From Suillus spraguei (lineage: Eukaryota > Basidiomycota > Agaricomycetes > Boletales > Suillaceae), in contig JABCPU010000269.1 in the NCBI GenBank assembly GCA_016800925.1, positions 28,205 through 92,204 on the forward strand: 64,000 bases of DNA, written 5' to 3'. Positions 1-14,200 of the stretch are shown one piece after another. The translations under genes and the position numbers were made by a program. The notes under the pieces were generated by a model. It did not search any database and was not told where the DNA came from. It worked only from the letters and a program-made list of their open reading frames with translations. Numbering within the stretch: the stretch's first letter is position 1; every line of letters begins with the position of its first letter.

Positions 1-150
1 TTATTAAAGGTGGCATTTGAAGCGTCATACAATTGAGGCGTGGCGTAGCGTGTTGTAGCCTATACCATGAAAGAATGAGGCATAATAATCATGTGTCACG
101 TGTGACCACCCGACTCATCTATAGCAACAAATTACAGATTCCTAAATAAT

Positions 151-3100
151 TTACTCAGCGTCTCTGGCCTCTGGATACAACTCATGTGCCACCTGATCTG
201 CAATGGCCTCCTCGTGGTCAAGAGGCCCGTGGAATTTCCGATGATCGTCAACATCCTTACCTCCCAGCTCCACCTCAATATCTTTTTCCATGATGCTGGT
301 AACTTCAGGACGCGCTTGATCCTCTGATTCACCGGTAGCGCTCACGTCGCCTGCTTGCACCTTAACATCCTCTTTTTCCTCAGCTGCTATCTCGGGTGCT
401 GCACTCGTCGGTTCAAATGCCACCACGCTAATCTCTTTCTCATCCACATCAACAACCGACACGTCTTGTGCCGCAATCATCTGGCTCCTCATTTCCTTCT
501 GCTTGTCCTTGGCAAATACATCACGCCCAGGCTCCGGCACACCAATAGGGACGGCGGTGTGGTGTTGATCTTCAGGCGGCGAGACCCCATCTTGCCCGAG
601 CTCGTCCTCAACCACAATGGCTGCGCGCCCGCCGGGTTCACCGCCAATGGTTGTCACCGGAGTGGTCCGGTTCAAAGTAGGAACAGTAACACCTGAATAC
701 TGAGAGTACTGTTGGGTGTTCAGCCAGAGTGCTTCATGAATGAAATAAGACTCACATCGTCCAAAAACTCGTTACTAACGCTCGTCAAAACCCAAATTCA
801 TGATACAGCATCCAAGACTCACCAGGCAAAGTCCCAAGTCTTCACCCACTGTGCGTTCGTGCACTTCTTTTTTGTCCAGGGATCGCCATACGTCAAGGAA
901 CTAAACTTCGAGTATGTAAAGACCGCTATTACCATAAGGACGGCAGCAATCTGTAACCGAATCTTTGGTCGTAGAGTTGATGTGGCGAGGTCGAACACAG
1001 CGCAGTTAAGTAGAACTGCAAAATATAGCGCAGGAAAGTAGTGGTGAAGGAAGAGTTGACGGCCCATGAGGAAGAAGGGGAAGTAATGCATACAGTACCC
1101 AACAAAGAGAAAACCACAGAGGGAATCATACTTGACAACCTTGGCTAAAATAGGTCACCCGAGTTAGCATGTCATGAGATCGAACTACACTAACCCTCAC
1201 TGTTGTCAAAATCGCGGTATCCCCTCTTCGCGCGAAGCAAGAGGAAGCCTCTGACGATCATATATGTGATGACAGATGCCGTACTTGACCACCAAACAAA
1301 TGGATTACCAATTAGGTAGATCTGGCGATGATCCTTGACCCAGAAATTCTGATATACAATTAATCAAATATGAATCATAATTTCAATCGTACAACTCACA
1401 ATACCACGGCGAAGACGAGGCCAGGTCAAAGGTCGAGAATCATACATGTGACGGTCGGTCAATCCGGCATTCGTTGTCCACATGACCTGCTGCAGCTCCC
1501 AGAACTTGGACAAGAACCCAGGAATCTTGTAATTGACCTTTGGAGCATTGGTCGATACTATGAAGAAACGGAATGAGAACACACCCGATGACAAGTGGTG
1601 CAGAGGTCTTACGTTGTGGATGCTTTGCAGCAGTCTCGACGTACCACAGCGAGTTGGCCTTGACAGCGTTCTTGTTGCACGTGACTTCCTGCTGCTCGAA
1701 ACCCCACTCAGGGAGTTTCACCTTGTGCGAGAAGAGGTAACAGCCAGTATTTAGGTGCCTGAGCTTGAAATGCGTTCTTAACGTCCTCAGGCGCTTGCTC
1801 GACTCCTTATCACTTCTGTCGCCCTTTTCGATCTCAACAACCCAGTCGTCGTTAATGTCGCCGATAAAGCCAGTCATGCCGTACGCTGAAACCTCGTTCT
1901 GGAATTCGACATCTGACATGGGCGGGCGGACTTCGTGCGAATGGAGGGCCTTGTCGGTTACAATATGTCTTAGCTTGATACGGGAGCCATGGTCGATATA
2001 CACGATAGGCTTGTGCTCATAGTCGTAGTGTTCATAACCATCAACTGTCGCATTGAAGACTCGCCAGAGATTATTATCATCCCTATGCGGGTAGAGTGTT
2101 ACTTGTTGCTCTGTCCAGCTATTCAATGGGAGATGAGATAAAATTAAGGTCACACGTACGTGCACTCCCTCCAGGGTAGTTGTGAGCATGAGAGTGCAGA
2201 TAACCGCCTTGTGTATTCAGGTGTCGGATTGTGATATCTGAACCAAGGGCAATGTCTATAATAATAATGTAAAATGGGCATGTCAATGTGCATCACTACA
2301 ATATACGGACCTGCGTAGGTATCCTCCATCCCACGCCCCAGTGTCTGCCTGAATTCTGAGCTCATAAACGCATCACCTTCTCCTGAGCTTCCAAGAATAA
2401 GGAAATGGAGCTGGAACATGGTCATGTAGAAAAAGATGGGTATCAATATGAGACAGACAGCCCGCGCGAAGAAATGCCTCGCCCACATCCTTGGACTGAC
2501 ACGAAGATCGCCCAAGAGAAGCCACAATTGCAGGATAGTGCACACACCAACCGTCGCGATTGTGAAGAGACCAACCCATTTGCAGGATACGACAGCGCCC
2601 AGGGACAGACCAGTCAAAATGAGCCATGTCCACCACTGTTTTGTAAATGGTTCTTTCTTGTCCTCATTCGAAAACCCCACGAATAAGAAGATGGTGAGGG
2701 CTGTGAAAAATACGAGGGGAGAATCTAGCAGGATATGGCGAGATTGTGTGACTAGTCCGTTCTCGAATGTCAGAAATATTGATGCTAGTAATGCGGTGGT
2801 CGCGCGACAGTCAAGAGCTCGTAAGGTGAGATATGCGATTGGGACAGTTGCGACTCCAAACGTAGCGGGCACCATTCGCATAGCCACATATGGCGTGTTT
2901 TCGAATACCCTAGTTAAGGCATGCTCAATGATAGTAGAAATATATTATTTCCAATACACTCACTTCCCAATATCCTTGAAGTCAAAATCGCCATTGAAGC
3001 CAGATATGAAGGCAGCCGCAGTAATCAGCAACTTGGCAAGTGGAGGGTGCACGTCGACGAAATACCGCGTTTTGATATAGCGTGCCGCAAACTTACCAAA

Positions 3101-3438
3101 GTGCACCTCGTCGAAACTGGTAGATATGTCATACGGACAAAGTGATTCAATAGCTAGACTTACACCACACTATTTGGTTTCGATATTCGGAACATCCTGA
3201 CACCAAGGGCAATTAGAAGGATAACCGCCAGCAGTTTCCATTCCCCAGATGTGATATTAAGACCACCTGATGAATGACTTCTTTGCCCTGGCCCATACCC
3301 CTTGGAAGCCGCTTCACGTCGTTCATCTGCGCTCAAGTGGTCCGGTCGTATTGGCGGATATTTATGGGATGAAGGAATGACATGTGAAAGACCAGGCGGG
3401 GGACTAGCTGGACGGCGCGCTCTGACGTTGGCGGCCAT
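151..3438 (-). CDS. Protein O-mannosyltransferase (PMT family, probably PMT1 subfamily)
   Basis: An ER multi-pass enzyme that transfers mannose from dolichyl-phosphate mannose to Ser/Thr of secretory proteins. It reads from ATG at 3438 to a stop at 151 in about nine exons with ~50-bp introns (one clear intron near 3168-3124). In order: a proline-rich cytosolic N terminus, a first membrane helix (about 3235-3175), the conserved Asp-Glu in FDEVHFGKFA just after intron 1, several helices (2890-2330), MIR-type repeats (about 2190-1440; LHSH-like motifs and KVKLPEWGFEQQEVTC), and a C-terminal membrane block containing FLMGRQLFLHHYFPALYF near 1060. After the WDF motif comes an acidic, non-membrane tail of ~190 residues (720-151). 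The tail and total length (~950 residues estimated) favour PMT1 over the shorter PMT2/PMT4 groups; this is inference. The family call is secure, exon borders are approximate. Confidence 0.93.
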
Positions 3439-3705
3439 AGCCTAAAGCACAAAGATAATGGAAGAAGTGCACTGGATGAAAGCAAAGGAAAACGCTAGAC
3501 ACCAAGTCGGGAAGTGAGATGTTGTTTGTTCTTGTTGGATTTGCACGGCTTTGGTAAACATATCAAAACAACCTCGTATGAATGTTTTTTTCTACGAAAA
3601 TGCTTGTATGAGCGTTAACTATAGGGCTATGTATGAACTAGGCTACATCAAGTATTAATGATATGAGCATTATGTCTATTCATAATTAGGTAACGTGTGA
3701 TTAAC

Positions 3706-6188
3706 TTATTCCTCATCCTCAGACTGCTCCAGTTCAGATGCTTCCTCTTCGCTTTCAGACTCCTCACTCTCTTCTTGACGAGGAACAACAAGAACCGACA
3801 TGCCCCCATCTTTCGTTATACGAGCACGTGTCTTCATGATAATGTAATGTCTTCCAAATTGGCTCATCTTCAAGATGATTGGGGTATCTCTTTCAGTTCT
3901 CCTTGCGCTAGGAATGTCTGCATCCTGGGGGAACACGCCAATGCCTGATGGCGCAAGAACAATCGCTTGGCCAGTCTAGGCGTGTGTGGTGCATTAGCTG
4001 AGCGCCCCTGTTCAAGCCTCTAACGTACCTGGAGCTTAACAACCGTGTCAAATGCTGCATCTACAGACACGTCAGCAGAGATGTGTCGCGCAAGGTGGTC
4101 CCACCACGCTGGAGAAGAAAACCGATGCATGATAGCAACAGTACACAAGTCTAACAAAACAGGTGGCACCACAGTTGGCTCTGGGTTTGTATAAGCATTG
4201 CTTCTCCTTCTAACTGAGGGTTAGAATTACCTTGGGTAGAAATGATGACACGCATCCCTAAATGCCTCTGCTCTCTTGTGAGGGTTAAGAGGGCCTTGGT
4301 TAGCCCTGAAACCCTCTATTCATGGACAAGTACTATAGTACGTGAGAACGGCACAACTTCAAAGAGATACCGAGAGAAATACCTTGTGGGCTTCATCGAC
4401 GACGAGAACCTTTCCAGTCTCAATCTCGGCCCTCACGAATAGCCTCGTGACGATCTCAAACAAGCCACATGCAGAGCCCGAGTCGATGAATGGATCTGAT
4501 AAATCAACAATGGTCAACTGTCCCGCGGCGAAACGATGTGGGGTTGATTTGGGAGCAAAGGCATTTGATCTAGGTCCACTGATATTGGCGTACGTCTTTG
4601 AACCAAAAGTAACTGGCTGTGGATGGTTAGACTCCATGAACGAGTTCAGGAGGGCCAAGCGCTGTTCAAGACCGGCAAGTTGCGCGGGGTTGAACGTTCT
4701 CTTCTCTTCGTCAAGTCGTTCCATAAATAGTTTGTACGAAAATCTCTCTCCCAAATCTCGGAGAATGCTCTGGAAAGAAGCGGTTAGACTACAACACATC
4801 CTGAACGGGTTATCATTATAACTTACAAGAATGATCTGGATGTAGAGTGGCGCTGAATCTGATGATCCGACAGCCATCATTGATAGAAAAGCTTGTGCAT
4901 CCAACTCTGTCTCATTGAATAGTAAGGGAACTACTTCAACGTTCTTTCCAAGGGGGGCGTAAACACCCTTCATAGTATTGAGGGAAGACTTTGACACGAA
5001 TACTCGGACTTTTGGAGTCCTTACACCCTCTGTTAACGGGACACCCACCCATGCAGCTTCATTCGGAAGGCAACCGACACCACCTTCCCCAAAGTGGAGA
5101 ACAAGTCCTGCTAGAGGCCGCTGCAGGGAACCTATTTCCTGGAGTTTCGGAATGAGCATGTTTTCAAGGAGGACCGAAACCGTATGTAATTTTCCTGAGC
5201 CTTGTACTCCACACACTACAGCAGTGAACGGTGTATTCTAGAAAGCTCGTGAGATACATAGGCAAAATATTGATCTGAAGGACTCGCCGTATTGACATAG
5301 AGTCTAGGATCTATAGGGACATAGGCACTTGATTTCGAACTTGATACCGAACATAAATATTAGGGACACGAAAAGAGAGAAACGACATACTGTATTGACA
5401 ACACCTGACCCATCACTCCATATTGTGTGGAATTTTTCTTGTATCCAGCAGCGATATACGCTTCTCTCGTAATAAGAGGCGCAGTCTGTAATTCGTAGTC
5501 CTTACTGAGGTCTAACGCATCTATTGTCAGACTTCGGAGATGCTTCAACTCCACCTGCATCGATGAGAATAAAGAAGCTGACAGGTATAGGAAAAACAAA
5601 CCTTTGCAGATTTGACTGTGTCAAGGTCATAAATGGGCTCGTTGGTTGCTTCCGCGGGTTCTACACTAGTGTCAATACTATCATCATTTGCCTGTCAAAA
5701 AAGATATCAGGTTATAAATTATAAAGGTACTACCCGTATATACCACAGGGAGTGCCTTGGTGTTGACCGACTTGTGTGCTTTCGGTGAGAGGGTCGTCCC
5801 CGGGACTGATCTGTCAGTCCTCGAAGGAAGCTACGAGATTTAAAGCATCAGTAACAGACTAGTTGTTATAAAAATGCAGTTGGTTACATTAGTCCTGAAC
5901 GTAAACGAAACTGGTTTTGTCGATGTTGAAGTCCTGCGAACGGTCGAAGTTATACCCAATGCAAGCGGAGGTTGCTTGGAAGGTTGACGGGTAGCAGGTT
6001 TCCGCGATGTTACTTGCCTACTTGGCCCCTTGTAGCTGCTCCACTTGGAGGCCGATTCAGAACGTTCACCAGAAAACTGCAAGACCCGTTGGCGAAGTTA
6101 CATGTAAGTCTCAACCTGCACGCACCATGAACTAAATCAAAGCTGAATCATGACTATCAAATAAGAAGAAAAAAATCTTACTGACCAT
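3706..6188 (-). CDS. P-loop ATPase of a fungal family of unknown function
   Basis: A single P-loop NTPase domain. The Walker A motif GVQGSGKLHT lies near 5210-5181, and Walker B KVLVVDEAHKV near 4405-4375, followed by an intron. Upstream exons (about 6080-5880 and 5600-5400) encode a Ser/Thr/Arg-rich, probably disordered N terminus and a segment with LKHLRSLTIDALDLSKDYEL. The last exon (about 3960-3706) has QFGRHYIIMKTRARI and ends in an acidic Glu/Ser tail. The start is taken as ATG 6188, giving a very short first exon before a GTAAG donor; a later start is possible. Similar proteins in mushrooms are usually annotated only as P-loop NTPases. The Walker A variant K-L-H-T replaces the usual K-S/T, which may weaken nucleotide binding. 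No function is assigned. Confidence 0.82.
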
Positions 6189-6758
6189 CGAGCTAGTAAG
6201 ACTAATTTGTGTTGTCAAGGACGAGTTTGCGTGATAGCGTCGAACAATCCCCAAGACAAAGAGAGAATTTTGGAACAGGGTCGACGGAAAAATGCAAAGA
6301 CGCGTTTATATATATTGAATTAGGACACCGCGACGTCGACGCGATCACGTGCTGTATATTGGAGCCTATAGCCTGTTAATAACTTGAGACGAGTTAGTAA
6401 TGAGTACTAGTTCCGATCAGAGAAAATAAGTACACTGCAAATCCTTGAAGGCTATCATTCGCGGTGCTGAGCGTTCTCAGTCAAGCTTTCAGTCATGATG
6501 CGGCACAGGCTTGCAAGTCAGTGCAAGTCGAGAGAGAATGATAGTATGATTCATAGAATGTTCGTGTCATTTATTCAGGACCCGAACAACTACCCAGCCG
6601 CACCGGTGTATCATCGAAGATACTATACTTTTGTATAAGCCACTACGACTTACTCTCCACTCTAGGAAAAATTAATTGGAGAATTTCAATTGTTCTCACT
6701 CTGACCTGCGCCGTGTTTAATGGCGACCGAAACCGCCAAAGGATACTAGGAGGGGTCG
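6189..6758. promoter_or_regulatory. Divergent intergenic region between the ATPase and the hydrolase
   Basis: A gene-free stretch of 570 bp between two divergently transcribed genes, so it should hold both promoters. Visible sites are a TATA-like run TTTATATATATTG near 6305-6317 and a CACGTG E-box at 6346-6351. Nothing coding or structural is evident. Confidence 0.45.
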
Positions 6759-8219
6759 ATGTGGATGTGTTCCTGTGAATATGCTGAGAAGCTGAGACCG
6801 TTCAATACGGCACCCACGTGCTTAGCCCCACCGGCCATCAGTGCTAACATGTCGCCCACACCAAACTTGCTGGAATGCGAAGCTCTACTTAAACCTGACA
6901 AACACTATCCACTGTATATCACTGCCAAGAAGTACTGGTTACCAGAATTTGAAGCTCACTGGGACGACGAGCAAGCAATCACACTTATCTTGCTTCATTC
7001 GACCAGCTTTCATAAAGAGACCTGGCAGCCTACCCTGGAACGTATCTTCCAGTGTTCTTCAGCTTATTCCAGAAATTCATCAAAATTGCTGAAGATCAAA
7101 TGTGCTTGGGCAATCGACTGTCCAAACCATGGTGTATCTGCTGCTCTCAACGATGATGCACTTCGGCAGGCACCTTTTTACCGCAGTTGTGAGTCCCTTT
7201 GATTGCACAATAACAGACGAACGGTTGAACTGGCACAGTCGGGTGTCGCAGATATGCAGATGCTGTCCAAAGATTTATGTCTGCTGGACCAATGCTCAGA
7301 CCCATGTTTGACTTCCGAAGCCAACGTCTTGTTGGAATAGGTCATTCTCTTGGTGGAGTTGCTATGTTAGCCTCTTATTATTCACAACATGTGCGCTCCC
7401 GATTTACAGGTCTTGTGCTAGAACCATATTGCAGAACCTCGAGCTAGCCTTCAAATTTTCTTCTATCATCCTTGTGGAACCCATGCTCAGTCCAAATGCA
7501 AAGGCGGTGGAACCATTGCGCCGTATTCTTGTAAAAAATGCATACGAACGAAGAGACGTGTGGCCTTCTCGAGAATGCGCGTATCAGGAACTGAAACCAA
7601 GAAGGCGCTGGGACCCACGTGTCTTGGATTTGTATATTGTACACTGCATCTTGTTGTTCTCCTACATCGTCACCCTAATGACCTCACAGAAATTTGGACT
7701 TCGGACTCACCCAGGTGCGCATCATCCGCAAGCACCCTACGATGGTATCAGCTTAGCATGCTCACGCGAGGAAGAGGTGGTACGCGACTAAGGTCTTCTG
7801 TGGAATAGTCGACCCCACTGAGCTCAACTATTAGACGATGTACAGAGAGCCAGACGGTGCAACCAAACCAGTGCAAGACTTGGACAAAATTTGCCCATAC
7901 ATTCCTGTCAGCATTGTATTTGGAAGCAACAACGAATACATGTACGCAGTTACCATAAATCCAAGTTTAATCCTTGACGGACGTGTATGCGGTGCTGTAG
8001 ACCCCGCGAAGTGCAGGATGCCCTGATTGATCCAGCTTCAGGCAGGCATTTTTCCTCTGTCACATGGATCGACGGGGCAGGACACCTGGTATGCAGCACA
8101 ATACTTCCTCTTCTGACATAAGTAATCATTTTTATCAGGTGCCTCAGCATGCACCTGATCAACTGGGAGAACAGATATTCAATATTTTGTCCTCTCTTAG
8201 ATTATTTTCTAGGCTATAA
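6759..8219 (+). CDS. Alpha/beta hydrolase (serine hydrolase, Lpx1-like layout)
   Basis: A spliced gene for an alpha/beta-hydrolase fold enzyme. Exon 1 gives YWLPEFEAHWDD, the strand-beta3/oxyanion region LILLHSTSFHKETW, and AIDCPNHGVSAAL. A later exon has the nucleophile elbow GIGHSLGG (about 7334-7358), with Ser as nucleophile. The last exons have FGSNNEYIP and the catalytic-His region IDGAGHLVPQHAPDQL, ending LRLFSRL-stop at 8217-8219. The HSTSFHKETW..DCPNHG pattern resembles fungal Lpx1/Akt2-type hydrolases, some of them peroxisomal; no clear PTS1 is seen, since the C terminus is SRL only if the terminal three residues are read as a weak variant. The start may be 6759 or the in-frame ATG near 6849. 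The substrate is unknown. Confidence 0.8.
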
Positions 8220-8238
8220 TTTATTACAACATCTGCGT

Positions 8239-11200
8239 CTATTCGACGCAGTTGGCTATCGATGACACAGATACTCGGACAGCTTCCAGTCTCGCCCATT
8301 CACCTATCGGGCTCCCATCCTCACCGACGATACCTCTCCACTGCAGTAGCCTGCATGTCAGGGCATCCCATTTTACGAACTTTTCGTCAAGTGACATACT
8401 GGCCTGCCATAAGTCCTCGACAATACCACCCCACGCACGCAAGGGATCAGTAACTGGCGGTTGTATATGTAACCCATGACCGTGGTACGGAGGCTTAGAA
8501 GAGATGGCAGGGCCGTTGGCAGAACTAGACTTGCTGAAATCTATACAAGGCTCCAACTGTTCGAGAATCCCGATTGCGGTCATGAAAACATGCGACAGAT
8601 GAGAAGTTGAGGTTTGAGACGCTAGACTTAATCGTAGCGTCGCTCGAGCGGCTTGTTGGATAATGGCGAGCGATGGCGCTACAGGAAAAGAGAATGAGCC
8701 TCGAATCGGAGTGAAAACAGGCCCCGTACCATTGCAATTCTGTAAAACCAGCGACAAGCATCTGCACAGAGCATCTTGCCACTGACCGTTCGTAGCCCGC
8801 TGCAGTTTCGCAGTATTGGCCGTGATTAGAATGTTTTCGAGGATCTTTAGCCAAGCAAGGGAGTCCTCATTGCTTTGTGACAGTTGAACTTGCATCTCGA
8901 TCCAGGATAGAAGAGATGACTTCAAAACAAGGGAAGTCGTTGCCTGAGCATTGGCAGTCAAGTTAGCGAGCACCTGTAAAATAATTTGAATTAAGGGTTG
9001 ACGAGCGTGTTGGCGTCACGGACCTCTAGTACTGCGCGTCGCAACGCTTGATCACAAACTGAGCTCTGCACAAGACTGGAAAGAAGCTCCCATGTGTGTC
9101 GACGTTTAAGCACCTTCCAATCTTCTGTACTCATCATGCCGTCAGACAGGAACCTAATGATCCATCCACGCTCTTTCTTCCAGTCATCCGAGCTGCCATA
9201 AAGCATGCCATAAAGCATTGGCACATCAGTCACATCTAGTTCTGGGCGCTGAAGAAGGAAGCGCGCCGTGCGTGGGTAGATGAAATTGGAAGGATAAAAC
9301 ACCCCACGAAGAGCGTGAGATAGAATCAATGATGCAAATGAAGGTAGCCGTAAGGGAAGACCATCAGGTGAGGGCTTGATAAGGTTCTTCAGGAGGTTAA
9401 AAATGTACAATGCGTGCTGCTTCTCTTGCATATCCGAAAACTGACAAGAAGTGAGCGTCCCAACGCCTTATAACAAGATAAAACACTAACCTCCACAGAT
9501 TTCCACACCCTTGCCAACAAGCCGAGCGAGGCTTCACGAATCTGTGCATCTTTTGCAGACAAACAGCGGATAAGCAAACTAAAAACGTTCGATCGGAACG
9601 TCTGCACCCATTCAAGCGAGGAAGCTGGAGGACGATGTGCAAGCATCTGGGCAACGAGCAAAGTCACGAATAATGGATCGTAAACCTGTTCATCCAGCCC
9701 GACTTTCTCGCCTTCCTGTTCGTCTGACATACGTCTCCATATCGGGAACACATGACAGGTTCTCAACATGCGTATAGGATCCATGTTTTGTACTGCATCA
9801 AGCTGGCTTGAAATAGACATATCAGGGGAAGGTGACCACTTGGCGAAAATAGACGATATAGGCGTCAACTTTTCAGCCTCATATAAACGGAAGATGCTCA
9901 ACAGATTTCTATCTGAGGAAGAGATGGTCCCGCCGTATATGCGCATGAGTGGAATGATATGTGAAGGCTGGCATGTATTGGTGGGGTGGAGTCGGAATAA
10001 AGCAGTGATGAAACGGATGATAGGATCTCTTCGAGATGACTCTTCAGAACCACATAGTTTAAAGAACTGAGGGTGTTGAAGTATGCTCTGCAGAGCTCGA
10101 TTTACGACGACGGGCTGAAAACATTCACATTGAGCCTGAAGCTGCACAAGGTAACAAGATATAATTACCTTAAGGGGCGAGCACTGCAGTAATGCTATGC
10201 CAATATCAAAGGCAACGGTATCAGCAAGTCGGTGCTGAATGATAGCGGTCAATAGAGGCTCCACGAAGTACGTCTTTGCCTTGAATCCTTGCTTGGCGAT
10301 TTTCGCTGCGAACACAATTCAGCCAATGTACATGAAAAGCTTGTTCAATCCGACACACTTAATTGGACTAGAGTCATTCGGTCCTCTTCATCTTCGCCTT
10401 CAGGGCCAGAGAAATGACGCACAGCCCATTGCAGTCCACGCTCAGCTAATTCCGTTACGAGATCAACCAGCGGGGGAAATGATTGCAAGCGGGAGGCAAT
10501 GCAGACGCTTTCTAGGGTAAATTGGTCGACAGCAAGGCGTTGCATATTCTTCTGTAGCAGGCTGGCGAGCTGTTGTTTACGAGTTGCATCTGCCTTGATT
10601 AAGATGCAGATGCAGTGGATGCACAATTGTCTCAGGCCCTCAGGGCGACGACGCTGAGGTAACATACGATCAAAGAGCGCAATCATAGTGGTGTCACGAA
10701 ACAAATCGATGACGTCACCACCCAGGTAATCCAAAACAGCATGCACTGCAGGTAGCAGAAGCTCAAAGGGATTGGTCGTCCAAGCTCCCGAGTTTAACCA
10801 TGCGACAAATTCCTTTGCAACACCGGATTGAGCATAAATCAGCCCGGACACAATGCGTGACGTAGAATCTGTCCAAGACGTCTTTTGAAACAACCTGGAG
10901 ATGAAATTAGTGGGCAGTATACCCAGTTGTGAACTTCCAGAAGTTGGCAGGTATCGCGGTGATAAGGAAAAGTCCAATGTCTTCGCTCGTGTAGGCTGCC
11001 CATCATGGCATGACGGAAGATGCAAAGTCACTGTAACAGCTATCATTTCTTCGAGCACCTCGGAGTTAGGCAATACTCCATATAGTCTGAGGAGCTGCGA
11101 AGCAGGGATCCTCGAACTAGCGCATGTAAAGGAACCCTTCAGAGTATCGAGGACAAACTCCAGAACCTCCAGCACAGATGGCGTGAGAGCAGCATTGTTG

Positions 11201-14200
11201 GCATCGCACGCCTGATCAATAATGTTTAGAAGGATGTTTGGGTCCGCATAACTTAGCCACAACTTGATGGAACGTCCCTAGAGAAAAATTAGCGATGTAA
11301 ACACTCATGCATGGAGTCATCGTACTGTCTGCGGTCGTCCTGACTGAATCGATGCCTTAAAACACTCCGTCCAGTATGTACAAATCGAGTAGACCATTTC
11401 CCTATCACCCTCACTGTTGGGATCAAGGGAAACATCGAGAAATGCACACAGAGCTACTTAAACAATTAACGAAAGAGGGAAAAATAGCATTGAGAACATT
11501 ACCTTTTTGCACAGTATCAGGAAGATCTCCAGACATACTCAGGCCATGGATAGATGGCGCCATCATCAGGACACACTCCTTTAGCCGAGCACCATCTTCC
11601 TTGGAGAGTTGACCGAGTGCCTTCTGCATAATCGCAGACAGAAAAAGTAGTAAATCGCACACAAGAGATTCCCGTTCCATGATCGAACAGATATCATGTG
11701 CAATGAGGAAAACGGCACGCTCAATCTGTACCCGCATTGGTGGTCTGAGAAACAGACACTCTAGCATTGTTTCGCGACACCGTTTGTCCGCGATGTCAAT
11801 TTCAGAGCTTTGCGTGAACATCCAATCAAACGAAAGGCTGTTGTAAAGTGTTTAGCATCCACAACGACACAGGGATCCAGGCAAGGCAGGAACATACACT
11901 TGGAGGAGCTGCCTTGAGGCAGTCTTTAGATCACCGCCTTCCCACATCAGCGAATCTGCGGGATGAAGGTTCTCGAATAGATCCTTGAGAGCAGGAGGAT
12001 GAAAGCGTTCGACCACGGTCGAAAGGCGGACGATATCCTGGGGCTGAAGTGTAGGTTCTACGAGGCGCAACCAGTCAACAAGCTCATATGCGTTGTGAAT
12101 GCGTGCACTCAAGCTTTCAGCTAGAAAGATGCAGTCAATTTCCATCGGAATGAAAAAAAGCTGCACACACGCAGAGATACTCCTTCGATTTTCGTCAAGA
12201 AGTCTTTGACCTCTGAACTTGCGCTAGGCTCCGAGTGCTTACGCACAACCTGGAAATGACTGAGACATTTGTGCATGATCGACACCTCACGTCGGATCGC
12301 AGAAGTGATGCAAGCATACTGAGAGTACAAGTTCTCGGGTGCTGCAGCATCATCCACTTTTCCAGAGAATATACGCAGAGCTGTCAAGTCTCTCTGCCCG
12401 CTTGCCAGTTTGAACACGAGCCTTCTCACAAACCCAGCAATGGCAAGTGCATCCGATGGGGTGAGCAATCTTCCCGCTAATTTTGCAGTAAATTGTTCAA
12501 GCACAGTCATGAGCAACGGACTCGGTGCGTCAACTGCTGAATTCTCCATGGGTAGAAGATCCTGAAGAGCCTCCAAGTATCGATACGGTGTCTTTATACA
12601 TCGCTGCGCGCAGTCGTCCAGAAAGGTTGCAACACCGTCAGATTCGTCAGTCAGGGCGGCGCCATCTGGGGCTTTGCAGCCTGTACCGCGACAGGTTGTT
12701 GGGAGGGAATCGAGCCACATGTCCACCTCGTCCGGGTGATCTTGGAAAAGAATGCTTTCAGCAAGGGTTTTCCTGAGGAGTGAGCGCAGGGTGCTCCGGA
12801 CTGCTCTTGTTGGAGTCGCGCTAAATATCTTCAGAAGTGCATGAAGGTAAGTGTTTGCGGAGTTTGCTGTGATCGAAAATTAATTAGCACTCGAAGCCAC
12901 CACTAGACATCGAATCATACTGACCAACCTTCCCAGACCAAGTAAATTGGTCGCTCTCTTGTAATAATCGAAGCACATGCAGCTGCTTCAAGCCATGCAT
13001 GCCACGTACGTTTCCAGTTTCCCTTACGGAATCCTGGGACGCATCCACAAGACCTTGCAACAACTTCCCTACGTCGAACCTCGCCTCTGCAACCATCTGA
13101 GGGAAACACAAATGATATAACCAAAGCAATCTCTGAGCACTCTCCCCAAGTAAAGCTAGTTCCACCTCTTTGGCATCTACCTTCATTTGTGAGAACGCCA
13201 CCACAACCTGGAATTCCGGCACCCTTCTCCGAGCCTCTCGTTCAACCTCTCGACGGCGACGCGTCCATTGCCCACTTTCATCTTCCTCGAGTGTAGATTC
13301 AACGTCTTGGAATGCACGGAAGACACGGGAGAGCTTGGTCAAGCACCTGGCTAATGCAAGCGCTGTACAATGTTGCACAAGGTGGGATGTAGACTGCAGT
13401 CCTTTGGAGAAATGCATTTTAGTACCAATGGAAGGAAGGATGTTCTCGAGGATGGTTGAGAGCGGTGGTGGATCGGGTTGATAAATATTGTGCCCAAGGA
13501 TGAGGAATGATGAAACTGGTATAGGTTGAGAGATGACAAGTCCAAAGAACGCGATATTAGCTATCCACTTCGATGATAGACGGGGCTCCAGTGTCAGTCC
13601 TACGGCAGGCCAGTATCTAGAATAGCGAACATCAACGGGGATCTTCCATTAGCGACGCTGCATACCCAGCGACCAATTCTGGACATGCCACCAGAATTTT
13701 CAACGCAAGTTCCTGTTGCCTGGCGTCTTCATTGGCCTTGAGGTTCTTCAGTATGTTACTCAAGATCTTGTTATATATTTTTCCGCCCTTCTTCGGCTCG
13801 TCGATGGCATCAACATCAATATCACGAGGGTACCATCCCCTGTCTTTGAAACAAATGCCTAGTCCTGGTCGTGTACAGATAGCGAGGAGAAAATGATGCA
13901 CAAGATCTGCCGGAATGTGGTCACCATCCGCGTTTTCAGCGACGGCGCGCTCGTACAATTTCAGGAGCTATTCCATACATTCGTTACTTCCTTTTTATGT
14001 GAAGTATCACTCACATGTCCAATTGTGACCTCGGCGAAAAGTCCGATTTTCACGGTCCGTTTCACTTTTGGGTCAGACCACAACCCAACCCAGCATACTT
14101 CAAGAACTTTCCGAACGACCAGATATGAATCTTGAGAAAGGCCTTTGAAGATAGACAGGAATATGTCTCTTTGTTGCTCGAGGAAAGTCGTCTTCACCAG

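Noticed and set aside
2436..3080. Plus-strand ORF opposite the PMT gene
   Set aside because: Antisense shadow of conserved PMT coding sequence.
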